Of a stretch of 64,000 bases of DNA, positions 55,823 through 63,551 are shown piece after piece. Every line of letters starts with the position of its first letter. Positions within the stretch are counted from its first letter, which is position 1. The stretch is from Chloroflexota bacterium. GTDB lineage: Bacteria; Chloroflexota; Dormibacteria; Dormibacterales; Dormibacteraceae. The position numbers were made by a program, and so were the translations under genes. The notes under the pieces are model-generated. The model was not told the DNA's origin. It searched no databases and worked only from the letters and a program-made list of their open reading frames with translations. The stretch spans positions 62,001 through 126,000 of the forward strand of contig VBIW01000035.1 of the NCBI GenBank assembly GCA_005880915.1. The letters run 5' to 3'.

Positions 55823-57223
55823 GTGGATCTGAGCCAGACCCTCACGGCCGTCATCCTCGCCGCCGGCCTAGGCACGCGCATGCGGTCGCGGATTCCCAAA
55901 GTCCTCCATCCCATCTGCGGGCGACCCATGATCGACTGGGTCCTCGAGGCGGTCAACGAGGCGGGCGCCAAGGACGTCACAGTGATCGCAAACCCCCACC
56001 ACGCCGACGTAGCCGCGCACTTGAGCCCCTCTCCCCACAGGGGAGCGATCAATCGGCGCGGGAAGCGCGACCTTAACGGGCTTGTCCCGCAGGGTCAGGG
56101 AGAGGGGCGTGAAAAGGTAAAAGTGGTCTATCAGCGCGAACCGAAGGGCACGGCCCACGCGCTGCAGCAGATCCCCGCCGGCGACCTGCGCGGCCGCCAG
56201 GTCCTGGTCGTGAACGGCGACTCCCCCCTCCTCACCGCGGCGAGCATCCTCAAGGTGATCCACGCGCACCAGGAGGCGAAAGCCGCCGCCACCCTGGCCA
56301 GCGTCGTCGACCCGACCCGCAACGACGGCCGCGTCATCCGCAAGCCGGACGGATCGCTGGACCGGATCGTCGAGCGCAAGGACGCCACGCCCGGGCAGCG
56401 CGAAAAGATCCACGAGTTCAACGTCGGCGTCTATTGCTTCGACGGCAGCCGCCTGGTCGAAGCGCTCGACAAGGTCAAGGACGACAACAAGGCCGGCGAG
56501 TTCTACCTGCCGGACGTCTTCAGCTTCGTGAATCCGGTGACCATCGTGAAGCTGGACGACCCCAACGAGGCGATGGGCGTCAAAGACCGAATCAGGCTGG
56601 CCCAGGCGACAAAGATCCTCAACCGCCGCCTCCTCGAGCGATCCATGCTCGCAGGCGTCACGATCGTCGACCCCGACACGACCTTCATCGACCACGCGGT
56701 GACGATCGGACCGGACACGGTCATCGAGCCCTTCACGGTCCTGAGGGGCCACACGATCATCGGTTCAGAATGCCGCATCGGTCCCCACGTCTATATAGAG
56801 GACGCGAGGGTGGGCGACCGCTCCGACTGCGGCCCCTTCGCCAAGCTGCGGCCCGGGACCGAGATCGCGGAGGACGTGCACATCGGGAGCTTCGCCGAGC
56901 TCGTCCGCACGAAGGTCGGCAACCGCAGCAGGGTGCCGCATGTCTCCTACCTGGGCGACACGGACCTCGGCGAGGACGCCAACATCGGCGCCGGCACGAT
57001 CACCGCCAACTTCGACGGCGCCGACAAGAACCGCACCGAGATCGGCGACGGGGCCTTCGTCGGCGTGGACACGATGCTGGTCGCTCCCGTCAGACTTGGC
57101 AAGGGCGCGCGCACCGGGGCCGGTTCCGTGGTGACGAAGGACGTCCCGGACGGCGCGACAGCCGTGGGAGTTCCCGCTAGGGTGATACGGAGAAAATCAG
57201 TGGAAGCCAAGGACGAGAGGTGA
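55823..57223 (+). CDS. glmU: Bifunctional UDP-N-acetylglucosamine pyrophosphorylase/GlcN-1-P acetyltransferase
   Basis: 466 residues. N-terminal uridylyltransferase: LTAVILAAGLGTRMRSRIPK, VLVVNGDSPLLTA and DRIVERKDA. C-terminal left-handed beta-helix with the acetyltransferase His ~373 in RVPHVSYLGDTDLGED. It makes UDP-GlcNAc for peptidoglycan. Residues 68-96 are an insertion not expected in the family, encoded by an 84-base palindromic element. The reading frame remains open through it. The insert lies between the helix ending HHADVAAHL and the strand KVKVVYQREPKGTAHAL, a surface loop in known structures, so function is probably kept. Start GTG with CATAAT four bases upstream. GTGA overlap with prs. 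Confidence 0.94.
   Translation: MDLSQTLTAVILAAGLGTRMRSRIPKVLHPICGRPMIDWVLEAVNEAGAKDVTVIANPHHADVAAHLSPSPHRGAINRRGKRDLNGLVPQGQGEGREKVKVVYQREPKGTAHALQQIPAGDLRGRQVLVVNGDSPLLTAASILKVIHAHQEAKAAATLASVVDPTRNDGRVIRKPDGSLDRIVERKDATPGQREKIHEFNVGVYCFDGSRLVEALDKVKDDNKAGEFYLPDVFSFVNPVTIVKLDDPNEAMGVKDRIRLAQATKILNRRLLERSMLAGVTIVDPDTTFIDHAVTIGPDTVIEPFTVLRGHTIIGSECRIGPHVYIEDARVGDRSDCGPFAKLRPGTEIAEDVHIGSFAELVRTKVGNRSRVPHVSYLGDTDLGEDANIGAGTITANFDGADKNRTEIGDGAFVGVDTMLVAPVRLGKGARTGAGSVVTKDVPDGATAVGVPARVIRRKSVEAKDER
56025..56108 (+). repeat. In-frame palindromic element inside glmU
   Basis: 84 bases (28 codons) bounded by perfect 11-base inverted ends GCCCCTCTCCC and GGGAGAGGGGC, with inner short stems (GGGAAGCG region, CGGGCTTGTCCCG). 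The length is a multiple of three and no stop arises in the coding frame. The left 19 bases also occur upstream of lon (55214-55232), and the arm sequence recurs at 27092. Resembles the concept of coding-sequence palindromic elements such as RPE in Rickettsia, though unrelated in sequence as far as I can tell. Confidence 0.8.
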
Positions 57224-58209
57224 TCGGGAGGCTGCAGACGGCGGTCGAGTACACCGGGACCGATTCCTCGCCGTGGGGCGAGCTCAAGCTCATCTCGGGC
57301 AGCGCCAACATGCCGCTGGCCTCCAAGATCGCCGAGATCCTCGACGTCGGGCTCACCGACCCGCGCCTGCGGCACTTCCCGGACGGGGAGATCAACGTCA
57401 AGATCGAGGACTCGATGCGCGGTCACGACGTGTTCGTGATCCAGCCCACGAGCCCGCCCGTGAACGAGCACCTGATGGAGCTGTTCATAATCCTCGACGC
57501 GCTGCGCCGAGCTTCGGCCGGGCGTGTGACGGCGGTCATCCCTTACTACGGATACGCCCGCAAAGAGCGCAAGACGCAACCTCGCGAGCCCATCTCGGCG
57601 AAGCTGATTGCGAACTTCATCACCCTGGCGGGCGCCGACAGGCTCTTGCTCTTCGACCTCCATGCCGAAGCCATCGAGGGCTTCTTCGATGTGCCGACCG
57701 ACCACCTCTCGCCGCACCGGATCTTCGCCGAGTACCTGAAGGGGCTGAACTTGAAGCACATCACGATCGTGGCGCCGGACGCCGGCGGCGGCCGCCGGGC
57801 CGAGGCCGTGGCCAACGACCTGGGCGCGCCGATCGCGTTCGGCTACAAGCGCCGGCCGGACGAGCAATCGGTGGAGGTGATCGCGGTCTCAGGTGACGTG
57901 AAGGGACGCGACTGCGTCGTGGTCGAGGACATCATCACGACGGGCAGCACCGTGTCCAAGCTCGCGGCCGCCCTGCGCAACCAGGGCGCGAACCGCGTGC
58001 TGATCGCGGCGACGCACCCGGTGCTGACCGGCGACGCGATGGATCGATTGAGGAAAGCTGACGTGGAAGAGGTGGTAGTGACCGACTCAGTGCCCATCTC
58101 GAACGACAAGATGGGACCGCCGCTCAAGGTGCTGTCGGTGGCACCTCTCCTCGCTGAGGCGATCATCCGGGTACACGAGAACCGGAGCGTCAGCGAGCTC
58201 TTCAGATAG
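57220..58209 (+). CDS. prs: Ribose-phosphate pyrophosphokinase
   Basis: 329 residues. LKLISGSANMPLASKIAEIL, PDGEINVKIEDSMRG, YYGYARKERKTQPREPISAK and DLHAEAIEGFFDVPTDHL are PRPP synthetase signatures. The PRPP loop reads VVVEDIITTGSTV, with E-D and T-G-S in place of the class I D-D and T-A-G, a variant closer to phosphoribosyltransferases. Forms PRPP from ribose-5-phosphate and ATP. GTG start overlaps the glmU stop; glmU-prs linkage is common. Confidence 0.92.
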   Translation: MIGRLQTAVEYTGTDSSPWGELKLISGSANMPLASKIAEILDVGLTDPRLRHFPDGEINVKIEDSMRGHDVFVIQPTSPPVNEHLMELFIILDALRRASAGRVTAVIPYYGYARKERKTQPREPISAKLIANFITLAGADRLLLFDLHAEAIEGFFDVPTDHLSPHRIFAEYLKGLNLKHITIVAPDAGGGRRAEAVANDLGAPIAFGYKRRPDEQSVEVIAVSGDVKGRDCVVVEDIITTGSTVSKLAAALRNQGANRVLIAATHPVLTGDAMDRLRKADVEEVVVTDSVPISNDKMGPPLKVLSVAPLLAEAIIRVHENRSVSELFR

Positions 58210-58219
58210 ACCCGTCGTC

Positions 58220-59575
58220 ATGAGCGGTCAAGAGTTGGTTGAGCTGATCGTGCTGATCGTGTGCTTCTTCGTGGCCGCGCTGGCCAGCGGCACCGAGACG
58301 GCGCTCACCTCGGTCGGCCGCCTTCGCGTGCGTCACCTGGCCGAGCAGGGCAGTCAGTCCGCGGCCATCCTGCAGCGGCTGCGCGCAGACCCCAACCGGT
58401 TCCTGTCCACGGTCCTCTTCACCAACACGCTCGCGCTGATCATCGCCTCAACGGCCACAGCGCTCATGACCGACTCGATCCTCACCCGCGCGGATGTCCC
58501 GTCAACATGGCGGCTCGTAGGGACGCTGCTCGTATCGCTCGTGCTGTCCATCGTCCTGTTGATCGTGGCCGAGGTGACGCCCAAGACGCTGGCCATCTCC
58601 CAGGCCGAGCGGTGGGCGCTGGCGGCCGCCGGGCCGGTCGACCGCGTCGCCAGCTTTCTGAGCCCGATCCTGTGGGCGGTCACGATCATCTCGCGCGGCA
58701 TCACGGGCGGCCGCGCCGCGCGCGCCCCTTACCTCACTGAGGAAGAGCTGCTCACGGTGCTCCACGTCTCCGAGGAGCAGGGCGTGATCGAGGAGCAGGA
58801 GCACCAGATGATCCATGGCATCATCGAGATCGGCGACAAGACCGTGCGCGAGATCATGATCCCGCGCACCGACATCATCGCCGTGGCCCACGACGCGACC
58901 CTGCGCGACATCGTCAAGCTGTTCAAGCAGTACAGGCACACGCGTATGCCCGTGTTCGAGAAGGACATCGACCACGTGATCGGCCTGATCCACACCAAGG
59001 ACCTGCTGCTCTTCTACACGCTGTCCACCTCGGAGAAGTTCGACATGGACAAGGTGCTGCGACCCATCGAGTTCACGCCGGAGCAGAAGAAGGTCGACGA
59101 GCTGCTGAACGAGATGCGGACGAAGAGAGTCCACATGATGATCGTCATCGACGAGTACGGCGGCACCGCCGGCCTGGTCACACTCGAAGACCTGCTGGAG
59201 GAGATCGTTGGCGAGATCCGCGACGAGTACGACAGCGCCGAGCAGGAGCCGCTGGTCATTCTCAGCGACCACGAGGCGCGGGTCGACGCGGGATTCCCGC
59301 TGGAAGAGTTGAACGAGCGGCTGCACCTGGGCATCGAAGAGTCGGGCGACTACGACTCGGTCGGCGGCTACGTGCACGCGATGCTCGGCAAGGTGGCCGA
59401 AGCGGGCGATTCGTTCGTCGCGGGCCGCGCCCGCTGGACGGTCGAGAAGGTGAAGGGCCGGCGCATCGAGACGATCGGCCTGGTGTCCGAGGGCCCGTGG
59501 CCCGACGAGGTGATGGGCCGCGACGGCCAGCATCCGGAAGCCGGGGTGGAGGAAGGAACTGGCCACCTATCGTGA
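58220..59575 (+). CDS. CNNM/CorC (HlyC) family membrane protein
   Basis: 451 residues. An N-terminal DUF21 transmembrane domain of four spans (LIVCFFVAALASGTETALTS; VAEVTPKTLAISQAERWAL), then two CBS domains (REIMIPRTDIIAV; LVTLEDLLEEIVGEIRDEYD) and a C-terminal CorC/HlyC domain. Family members act in Mg2+/Co2+ efflux or homeostasis. The stop overlaps the recO CTG by 17 bases. Confidence 0.92.
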   Translation: MSGQELVELIVLIVCFFVAALASGTETALTSVGRLRVRHLAEQGSQSAAILQRLRADPNRFLSTVLFTNTLALIIASTATALMTDSILTRADVPSTWRLVGTLLVSLVLSIVLLIVAEVTPKTLAISQAERWALAAAGPVDRVASFLSPILWAVTIISRGITGGRAARAPYLTEEELLTVLHVSEEQGVIEEQEHQMIHGIIEIGDKTVREIMIPRTDIIAVAHDATLRDIVKLFKQYRHTRMPVFEKDIDHVIGLIHTKDLLLFYTLSTSEKFDMDKVLRPIEFTPEQKKVDELLNEMRTKRVHMMIVIDEYGGTAGLVTLEDLLEEIVGEIRDEYDSAEQEPLVILSDHEARVDAGFPLEELNERLHLGIEESGDYDSVGGYVHAMLGKVAEAGDSFVAGRARWTVEKVKGRRIETIGLVSEGPWPDEVMGRDGQHPEAGVEEGTGHLS

Positions 59576-60299
59576 CCGCGCCGTCGTCCTGCGCAAGCTC
59601 GACTACGGTGAGGCGGACCGCATCTTCACGTTCCTGACGAGCACCCACGGCAAGGTGGGGGCGATAGCGAAGGGCGTGCGCCGGCCGGAATCGAAGCTGG
59701 GCCCGTCGCTGGAGCTGTACGGCCACGTCGACCTGCTGCTGGCGCGAGGCCGGGGCGAGCTGGACGTGGTGGCGCAGGTGGAGCGGGTGCCGGGTTACCG
59801 GATCGAAGGCGACGTGGAGCGGATGGCGCACGCGGCGCTGATCGCCGAGCTGGCCGAGCGGGTGTGCGAGGATCGCCACCCGGTCGACGGGGTGTACGAC
59901 CTGGCGGTGATGGCGATGGAAGAGCTGGCCCGCGAGTCGGACCCACGCCGAGCCTCAGCGTGGTTCCTCCTTTCGGCTTTGGATCTGCTGGGCTATGCGC
60001 CGCAGCTGATGTCGTGCGCCTCGTGTGAGAAGCCGCTGGCGGCAAAGCCGGCGGCGTTCAGCGCCGAAGCGGGAGGCTTCCTGTGCGACCAGTGCGCCCT
60101 ACCGGCAATGGACGAGGTTCCGCTGGCGACGATCAAGGTGCTGCGCCTGATGGCAAGCGGCGACCTGGCCACATACCGGCGCCTAAAACTGGACGACAAC
60201 CTGATGGCGTCCCTGGAAGGAGTCCTACACACCCAACTGGAATACCACCTAGACCGCCGCCTAAAAAGCCTGGCATTTTTGAACACGATGCGAACGTGA
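59559..60299 (+). CDS. recO: DNA repair protein RecO (CTG start)
   Basis: 246 residues from CTG. The conserved OB-fold start TYRDRAVVLRKLDYGEADRI and FTFLTSTHGKVGAIAKGVRR is fully in frame, but no ATG, GTG or TTG exists between an in-frame stop at 59511 and this region. CTG 59559 has GGAGGAAGG immediately upstream. The next canonical start (59655) would delete the OB fold. The C-terminal half has a four-Cys zinc site (CASCEK, CDQC) and helices. Loads RecA in gap repair. Confidence 0.88.
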   Translation: MATYRDRAVVLRKLDYGEADRIFTFLTSTHGKVGAIAKGVRRPESKLGPSLELYGHVDLLLARGRGELDVVAQVERVPGYRIEGDVERMAHAALIAELAERVCEDRHPVDGVYDLAVMAMEELARESDPRRASAWFLLSALDLLGYAPQLMSCASCEKPLAAKPAAFSAEAGGFLCDQCALPAMDEVPLATIKVLRLMASGDLATYRRLKLDDNLMASLEGVLHTQLEYHLDRRLKSLAFLNTMRT

Positions 60300-60318
60300 T
60301 GGACAAGTTGGTGGGAGT

Positions 60319-60370
60319 GGCTCTTCCCCATTTATGGGGAAGTACCCGGCGAAGCCGGGGGATGGGGCTC
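60319..60370. repeat. Double-hairpin intergenic repeat, copy 7
   Basis: GGCTCTTCCCCATTTATGGG and GAAGTACCCGGCGAAGCCGG, ending GGATGGGGCTC. It lies directly before the glyS 5' duplicate and forms the left half of the 196-base tandem duplication. Confidence 0.85.
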
Positions 60371-60378
60371 GTCCGAAT

Positions 60379-60420
60379 TTGACCGTCCCGAAAGAACAGG
60401 TAATGGAAAACGCGGTGTTG
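60379..60420 (+). pseudogene. Duplicated glyS 5' end (non-functional remnant)
   Basis: TTGACCGTCCCGAAAGAACA then GGTAATGGAAAACGCGGTG matches the authentic start ATGACCATCCCGCGCGAACA then AGTAATGGAAAAGGTGGTA 194 bases downstream; encoded residues are LTVPKEQVMEN against [11 protein letters not shown]. After about 14 codons similarity ends. The frame remains open only through repeat sequence, so it does not look like a working gene. Confidence 0.75.
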
Positions 60421-60434
60421 CGGGAAGAGGTGTT

Positions 60435-60482
60435 CACCTCCCCGCTAGCCGGGGAGGTCGGCCTAAAGGGCCGGGTGGGGAG
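60435..60482. repeat. Double-hairpin intergenic repeat, copy 8 (reverse orientation)
   Basis: CACCTCCCCGCTAGCCGGGG, then AGGTCGGCCTAAAGGGCC and GGGTGGGGAG. Matches the copy at 20774-20822 when reversed. Confidence 0.8.
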
Positions 60483-60515
60483 TGGGGACTTGCCTTGTCC
60501 GTCCATTGAGAGGTC

Positions 60516-60566
60516 GCTCCTCCCCATTCATGGGGAGGTGGCGCCGCAGGCGCCGGAGGGGCTGCT
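60516..60566. repeat. Double-hairpin intergenic repeat, copy 9
   Basis: GCTCCTCCCCATTCATGGGG, AGGTGGCGCC-GCA-GGCGCC, then GGAGGGGCTGC. Its terminal GGAGGGG lies 11 bases before the glyS ATG and may serve as an extended-spacing ribosome binding site. Confidence 0.85.
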
Positions 60567-60572
60567 CGGACT

Positions 60573-61916
60573 ATGACCATCCCGCGCGAACAAGTAATGG
60601 AAAAGGTGGTAGCTCTCGCAAAGCGGAGAGGCTTCATCTACCCATCGAGCGAAATCTACGGCGGTCTGTCCGGCTTCTACGACTACGGCCCGTACGGAGT
60701 AGCGCTGAAGCGAGCGATCCGCGACCTGTGGTGGCGCCACATGGTGGAGCTGCGGGACGACGTGGTCGGCCTGGAGTCGACGCTGCTGATGCCAAGGGCG
60801 GTCTGGGAAGCATCGGGCCACCTGGAGAATTTCGTCGACCCACTGCGCCAGTGCCTCGGCCGCTGCAAGAAGCGATGGCGCGCCGACCACGTCCTGGGCG
60901 AGAAGTGCCCAGAGTGCGGCGGTCCATTGGACGACGCGCGCCTGTTCAACCTGATGTTCAAGACCTTTGTCGGTCCGCTGGAAGACCGAGCCTCAGAGGT
61001 CTACCTGCGCCCCGAAACCGCGCAGGGCATGTTCGTCGACTTCAAGAACGTGATCAGCTCCACGCGGGTCCGGGTACCGTTCGGCATCGCGCAGCAAGGC
61101 AATGCATTCCGCAACGAGATCACCCCAGGCAACTTCGTCTTCCGAGTGCGGGAGTTCGAGCTGATGGAGATGGAGTACTTCGTCCGCCCGAACCAGGACG
61201 ACGAATCGTTCGACTACTGGCGCAAAGAGCGCCTGCGCTGGTACACGGAAGTTCTGGGCATCAACCCCGAGCGCCTGCGAATGTACGACCACCCGAAGGA
61301 ATCGCTGTCGCACTACTCAAAGCAGACGACCGATATCGAGTATGAGTTCCCGTTCGGGTGGGGCGAGCTGGAGGGAATCGCGGACCGAACCGACTACGAC
61401 CTGGCGGTCCACCAGGAAAAATCAAAACAAGACCTGACCTACCTGGACCCCGAAACGAACGAGCGCTACCTACCGTGGGTGATCGAGCCGGCGGTGAGCA
61501 TGGAGCGAATCTTCATCACGCTGTTGGTGGACGCCTACGACGAAGACGTGGTGAACAACGAACCGCGAGTGGTGCTGCACCTACACCCGAACGTAGCGCC
61601 GGTCCAGGTAGCTGTGGTCCCGCTATCGAAGAAGCCGGAGCTGATCGAAGTAGCCCAGGAAGTGATCAAGGGCCTGAGGGGCCAGTTCCGAGTGGAGTAC
61701 GACCAAACGGGTGGCAACATAGGCCGGCGCTACCGCCGTCAAGATGAAATCGGCACCCCGTTCTGCATCACCATCGACTTCGACACCCTGAACGACAGAG
61801 CCGTGACGATCCGGCAGCGCGACTCGACGGGGCAGGAACGAGTTCAGATCGAGGGCCTGAACCCACGTCTAAGTTTGCTCGTGAGTGGAAGTATCTCTCA
61901 GATCCTCGAACCCTAG
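60573..61916 (+). CDS. glyS: Glycyl-tRNA synthetase (single-chain type)
   Basis: 447 residues, class II alpha2 type. Motif 1 area [20 protein letters not shown], motif 2 [20 protein letters not shown], motif 3 [20 protein letters not shown], and an anticodon-binding C-domain ([20 protein letters not shown]). A zinc-like [19 protein letters not shown] is present. The last ~20 residues (after VQIEG) differ from the usual end, and codon usage shifts to less GC-rich in this gene, adjoining the accessory patch. ATG 60573; a decayed duplicate of the 5' end lies 194 bases upstream. Confidence 0.96.
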   Translation: MTIPREQVMEKVVALAKRRGFIYPSSEIYGGLSGFYDYGPYGVALKRAIRDLWWRHMVELRDDVVGLESTLLMPRAVWEASGHLENFVDPLRQCLGRCKKRWRADHVLGEKCPECGGPLDDARLFNLMFKTFVGPLEDRASEVYLRPETAQGMFVDFKNVISSTRVRVPFGIAQQGNAFRNEITPGNFVFRVREFELMEMEYFVRPNQDDESFDYWRKERLRWYTEVLGINPERLRMYDHPKESLSHYSKQTTDIEYEFPFGWGELEGIADRTDYDLAVHQEKSKQDLTYLDPETNERYLPWVIEPAVSMERIFITLLVDAYDEDVVNNEPRVVLHLHPNVAPVQVAVVPLSKKPELIEVAQEVIKGLRGQFRVEYDQTGGNIGRRYRRQDEIGTPFCITIDFDTLNDRAVTIRQRDSTGQERVQIEGLNPRLSLLVSGSISQILEP

Positions 61917-61930
61917 AGGATTCGAATCCT
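61902..61930. other. Overlapping palindromes at the glyS 3' end
   Basis: ATCCTC-GAACCCTA-GAGGAT and AGGATTCGAATCCT are mutually exclusive stems sharing GAGGAT. The second is a perfect 14-base palindrome starting at the base after the glyS stop. This could be a terminator remnant, protein site or junction; no T-run. It resembles a tRNA T-arm superficially but does not fold as one. Confidence 0.45.
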
Positions 61931-61958
61931 GTTTGGCGGGCGTATTCTTGGTTCTGTT

Positions 61959-62279
61959 ATGGCGACTACGTCCAAGGCCCAACCGTCTCCGGAGGGTCGT
62001 ACAACGTATGAAGCGATCGCAGAGGCCATTCGTGAGTGGATCCGTCACCATCCATACCCGGACGAGGAGCTATATGTGACCCTGTCGGATCGGCCGCTAA
62101 GTCTTTCCGAGCTTCTGGAGTCCGTGATGCATCACGACGAGATAGGTCGTGAGTTTGTCCAAAGCGTTCGTGAGTTGGCGCAAATCAGACCTGATATTGG
62201 AATTGATGGGGTGCTGAACATGTTTCGTGAGCCGCTGGGCGGCGACCGCGACGTACCGCCCTTTCGGGCCGAAATCTGA
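61959..62279 (+). CDS. Small helical protein of unknown function, upstream of caspase-like gene
   Basis: 106 residues. Predominantly helical and acidic (TYEAIAEAIREWIRHHPYPD; LSLSELLESVMHHDEIGREF). No known family. The ATG is 11 bases after TATTCT, suggesting a near-leaderless promoter. The next gene begins 25 bases downstream with its own GGGAG, so the two are probably an operon. Base composition is lower in GC than the housekeeping genes before it. Confidence 0.65.
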   Translation: MATTSKAQPSPEGRTTYEAIAEAIREWIRHHPYPDEELYVTLSDRPLSLSELLESVMHHDEIGREFVQSVRELAQIRPDIGIDGVLNMFREPLGGDRDVPPFRAEI

Positions 62280-62303
62280 GAACCGCGACCTAGCGGGAGT
62301 CTG

Positions 62304-62909
62304 GTGCTCGTAATTCGGCCGAATTACGACAAAGCGACGTCATTCACGCACTCTTGGGCGCAGCTGATCGTTGACGCTCTAGCCGGCGTTGAGGACATCG
62401 CTGACACGAATGTCGTGCCTGGCGTCATTAGATCCGCCCTACCCAGCCAGACTTCAATCGCTTTCTTCGGGCACGGCACCGCGATCGCGTTGCTCGGGCA
62501 CCACGGCGCGCCAGTCATTTCGGTTGTCAATGCGATAGCGGGTCATTTACGGGGCAAGGTCATCTTGGCAGTCGCGTGCAATTCGGCACAGTTTCTGGGT
62601 CTGGGTTGGATTGGAGCGCGAACCGGAACGAGGGCCTACATCGGCTATACGCGAAGGTTCCGATTCCTCGCAGGTGGAGCATCGACATTTGGAGAGGTCG
62701 CCACCGCTCCGCTGTTGCGAATGATCGTTCGTGGAGCTACCGCGGGAGATGCGTTGGAATTTGGTCACAACATTTACCGCGAGGCGATCCAGTACTACGT
62801 GGGTGGTCAGGGTCGGTTCCATCCAAGCCGCCCCGGCATTGTGGCGAGGCTGGGATGGAACCTGAATTCATTGGTTCTTCGCGGCGATAGGAGGGTAACG
62901 TTGTCCTGA
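62304..62909 (+). CDS. Caspase/CHAT-like cysteine peptidase domain protein
   Basis: 201 residues, a single domain. SIAFFGHGTAIALLGHHGAP contains the candidate catalytic His ~57, and KVILAVACNSAQFLG the nucleophile Cys ~92. The end has LLRMIVRGATAGDALEFGHN, which matches the last helices of caspase-fold (CHAT, C25, C13) families. Such proteins in bacteria are usually effectors of defence or death pathways. There is no fused sensor; the partner could be the preceding 106-residue protein. Identification is from motifs only and is moderate. Confidence 0.6.
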   Translation: MLVIRPNYDKATSFTHSWAQLIVDALAGVEDIADTNVVPGVIRSALPSQTSIAFFGHGTAIALLGHHGAPVISVVNAIAGHLRGKVILAVACNSAQFLGLGWIGARTGTRAYIGYTRRFRFLAGGASTFGEVATAPLLRMIVRGATAGDALEFGHNIYREAIQYYVGGQGRFHPSRPGIVARLGWNLNSLVLRGDRRVTLS

Positions 62910-62919
62910 GGGTTCCCGA

Positions 62920-63456
62920 TCAGTCCGTGAAGAATGCCGGTGCGCACGCAAGTGCCATAAAGATCAGAAACACGACAACGTAGAGTCGAATCACAAAAAC
63001 ATCGGGGGAGCCGGGCGACTGCAAGACCAAGGCTGCCACTTGCTTGGCTATCGCATCAAGTCCAGTTGTGTACGAGCCGCTCGTGAGATCATTCAAAGTC
63101 AGTCCGGCGGCGGCGCCGGAAATCGCTGTAACAACCTTGCTTGGCAAGATGAGGCCCAGGGTACCGCCGACGACTAGTCCCCAAATTGCGCAGAAGAAGC
63201 CAATCGCCCAACTCCGCGACGATAACACCTGTGCGCCAAGCCCTGGGATAAACACAATGGTGATCAGCAGCAAGACCAGCAAGAGCATCACCCAGGCGAC
63301 ACGTCCCGCTAGCCGTTGACGGTTGTTGTCGGCGGCGACCCACGAGAAGAATTGTTGTATCGGATTGGCACTGGTCAGCTCGAGATCATCAGGTGCCTCA
63401 AGTTTCTTGGCGATAGCCTCAACGCCGTGGGTTAGGAACTCTCGATAGGACCTCAT
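62920..63456 (-). CDS. Membrane protein of unknown function in accessory patch
   Basis: 178 residues. A cytoplasmic ~45-residue N-terminus (SYREFLTHGVEAIAKKLEAP) precedes spans at VAWVMLLLVLLLITIVFIPG, SWAIGFFCAIWGLVVGGTLG and a C-terminal VFVIRLYVVVFLIFMALACA. Convergent with the caspase-like gene, stops only ten bases apart. I do not recognise it. It could be a membrane target, regulator or immunity partner; that is speculation. Confidence 0.6.
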   Translation of the reverse strand: MRSYREFLTHGVEAIAKKLEAPDDLELTSANPIQQFFSWVAADNNRQRLAGRVAWVMLLLVLLLITIVFIPGLGAQVLSSRSWAIGFFCAIWGLVVGGTLGLILPSKVVTAISGAAAGLTLNDLTSGSYTTGLDAIAKQVAALVLQSPGSPDVFVIRLYVVVFLIFMALACAPAFFTD

Positions 63457-63551
63457 CTCTCGTCCTTCGCCGCCCCGCTAGGCGGCCCCGGCACTGATCC
63501 CGGGCGTTGCCGCCAGCAAGTTGAGCGAACTATGCGCGCCGATGGGACCTA

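Noticed and set aside
60300..60572. T-box or other leader for glyS
   Set aside because: The space consists of repeats and the duplication. No specifier loop, T-box sequence or terminator/antiterminator pair is apparent.
60334..60576. 80-codon open frame before glyS
   Set aside because: It is composed of two hairpin repeats joined by the decayed duplicate of the glyS start. The frame is open by chance and the peptide has no domain.
61908..61950. tRNA-like 3' end (AGGATTCGAATCCT) after glyS, possible att site
   Set aside because: The base before TTCGAAT is A, not the invariant G, and flanking bases do not form a T-stem or acceptor stem on either strand. It is a simple palindrome. No integrase gene is near.
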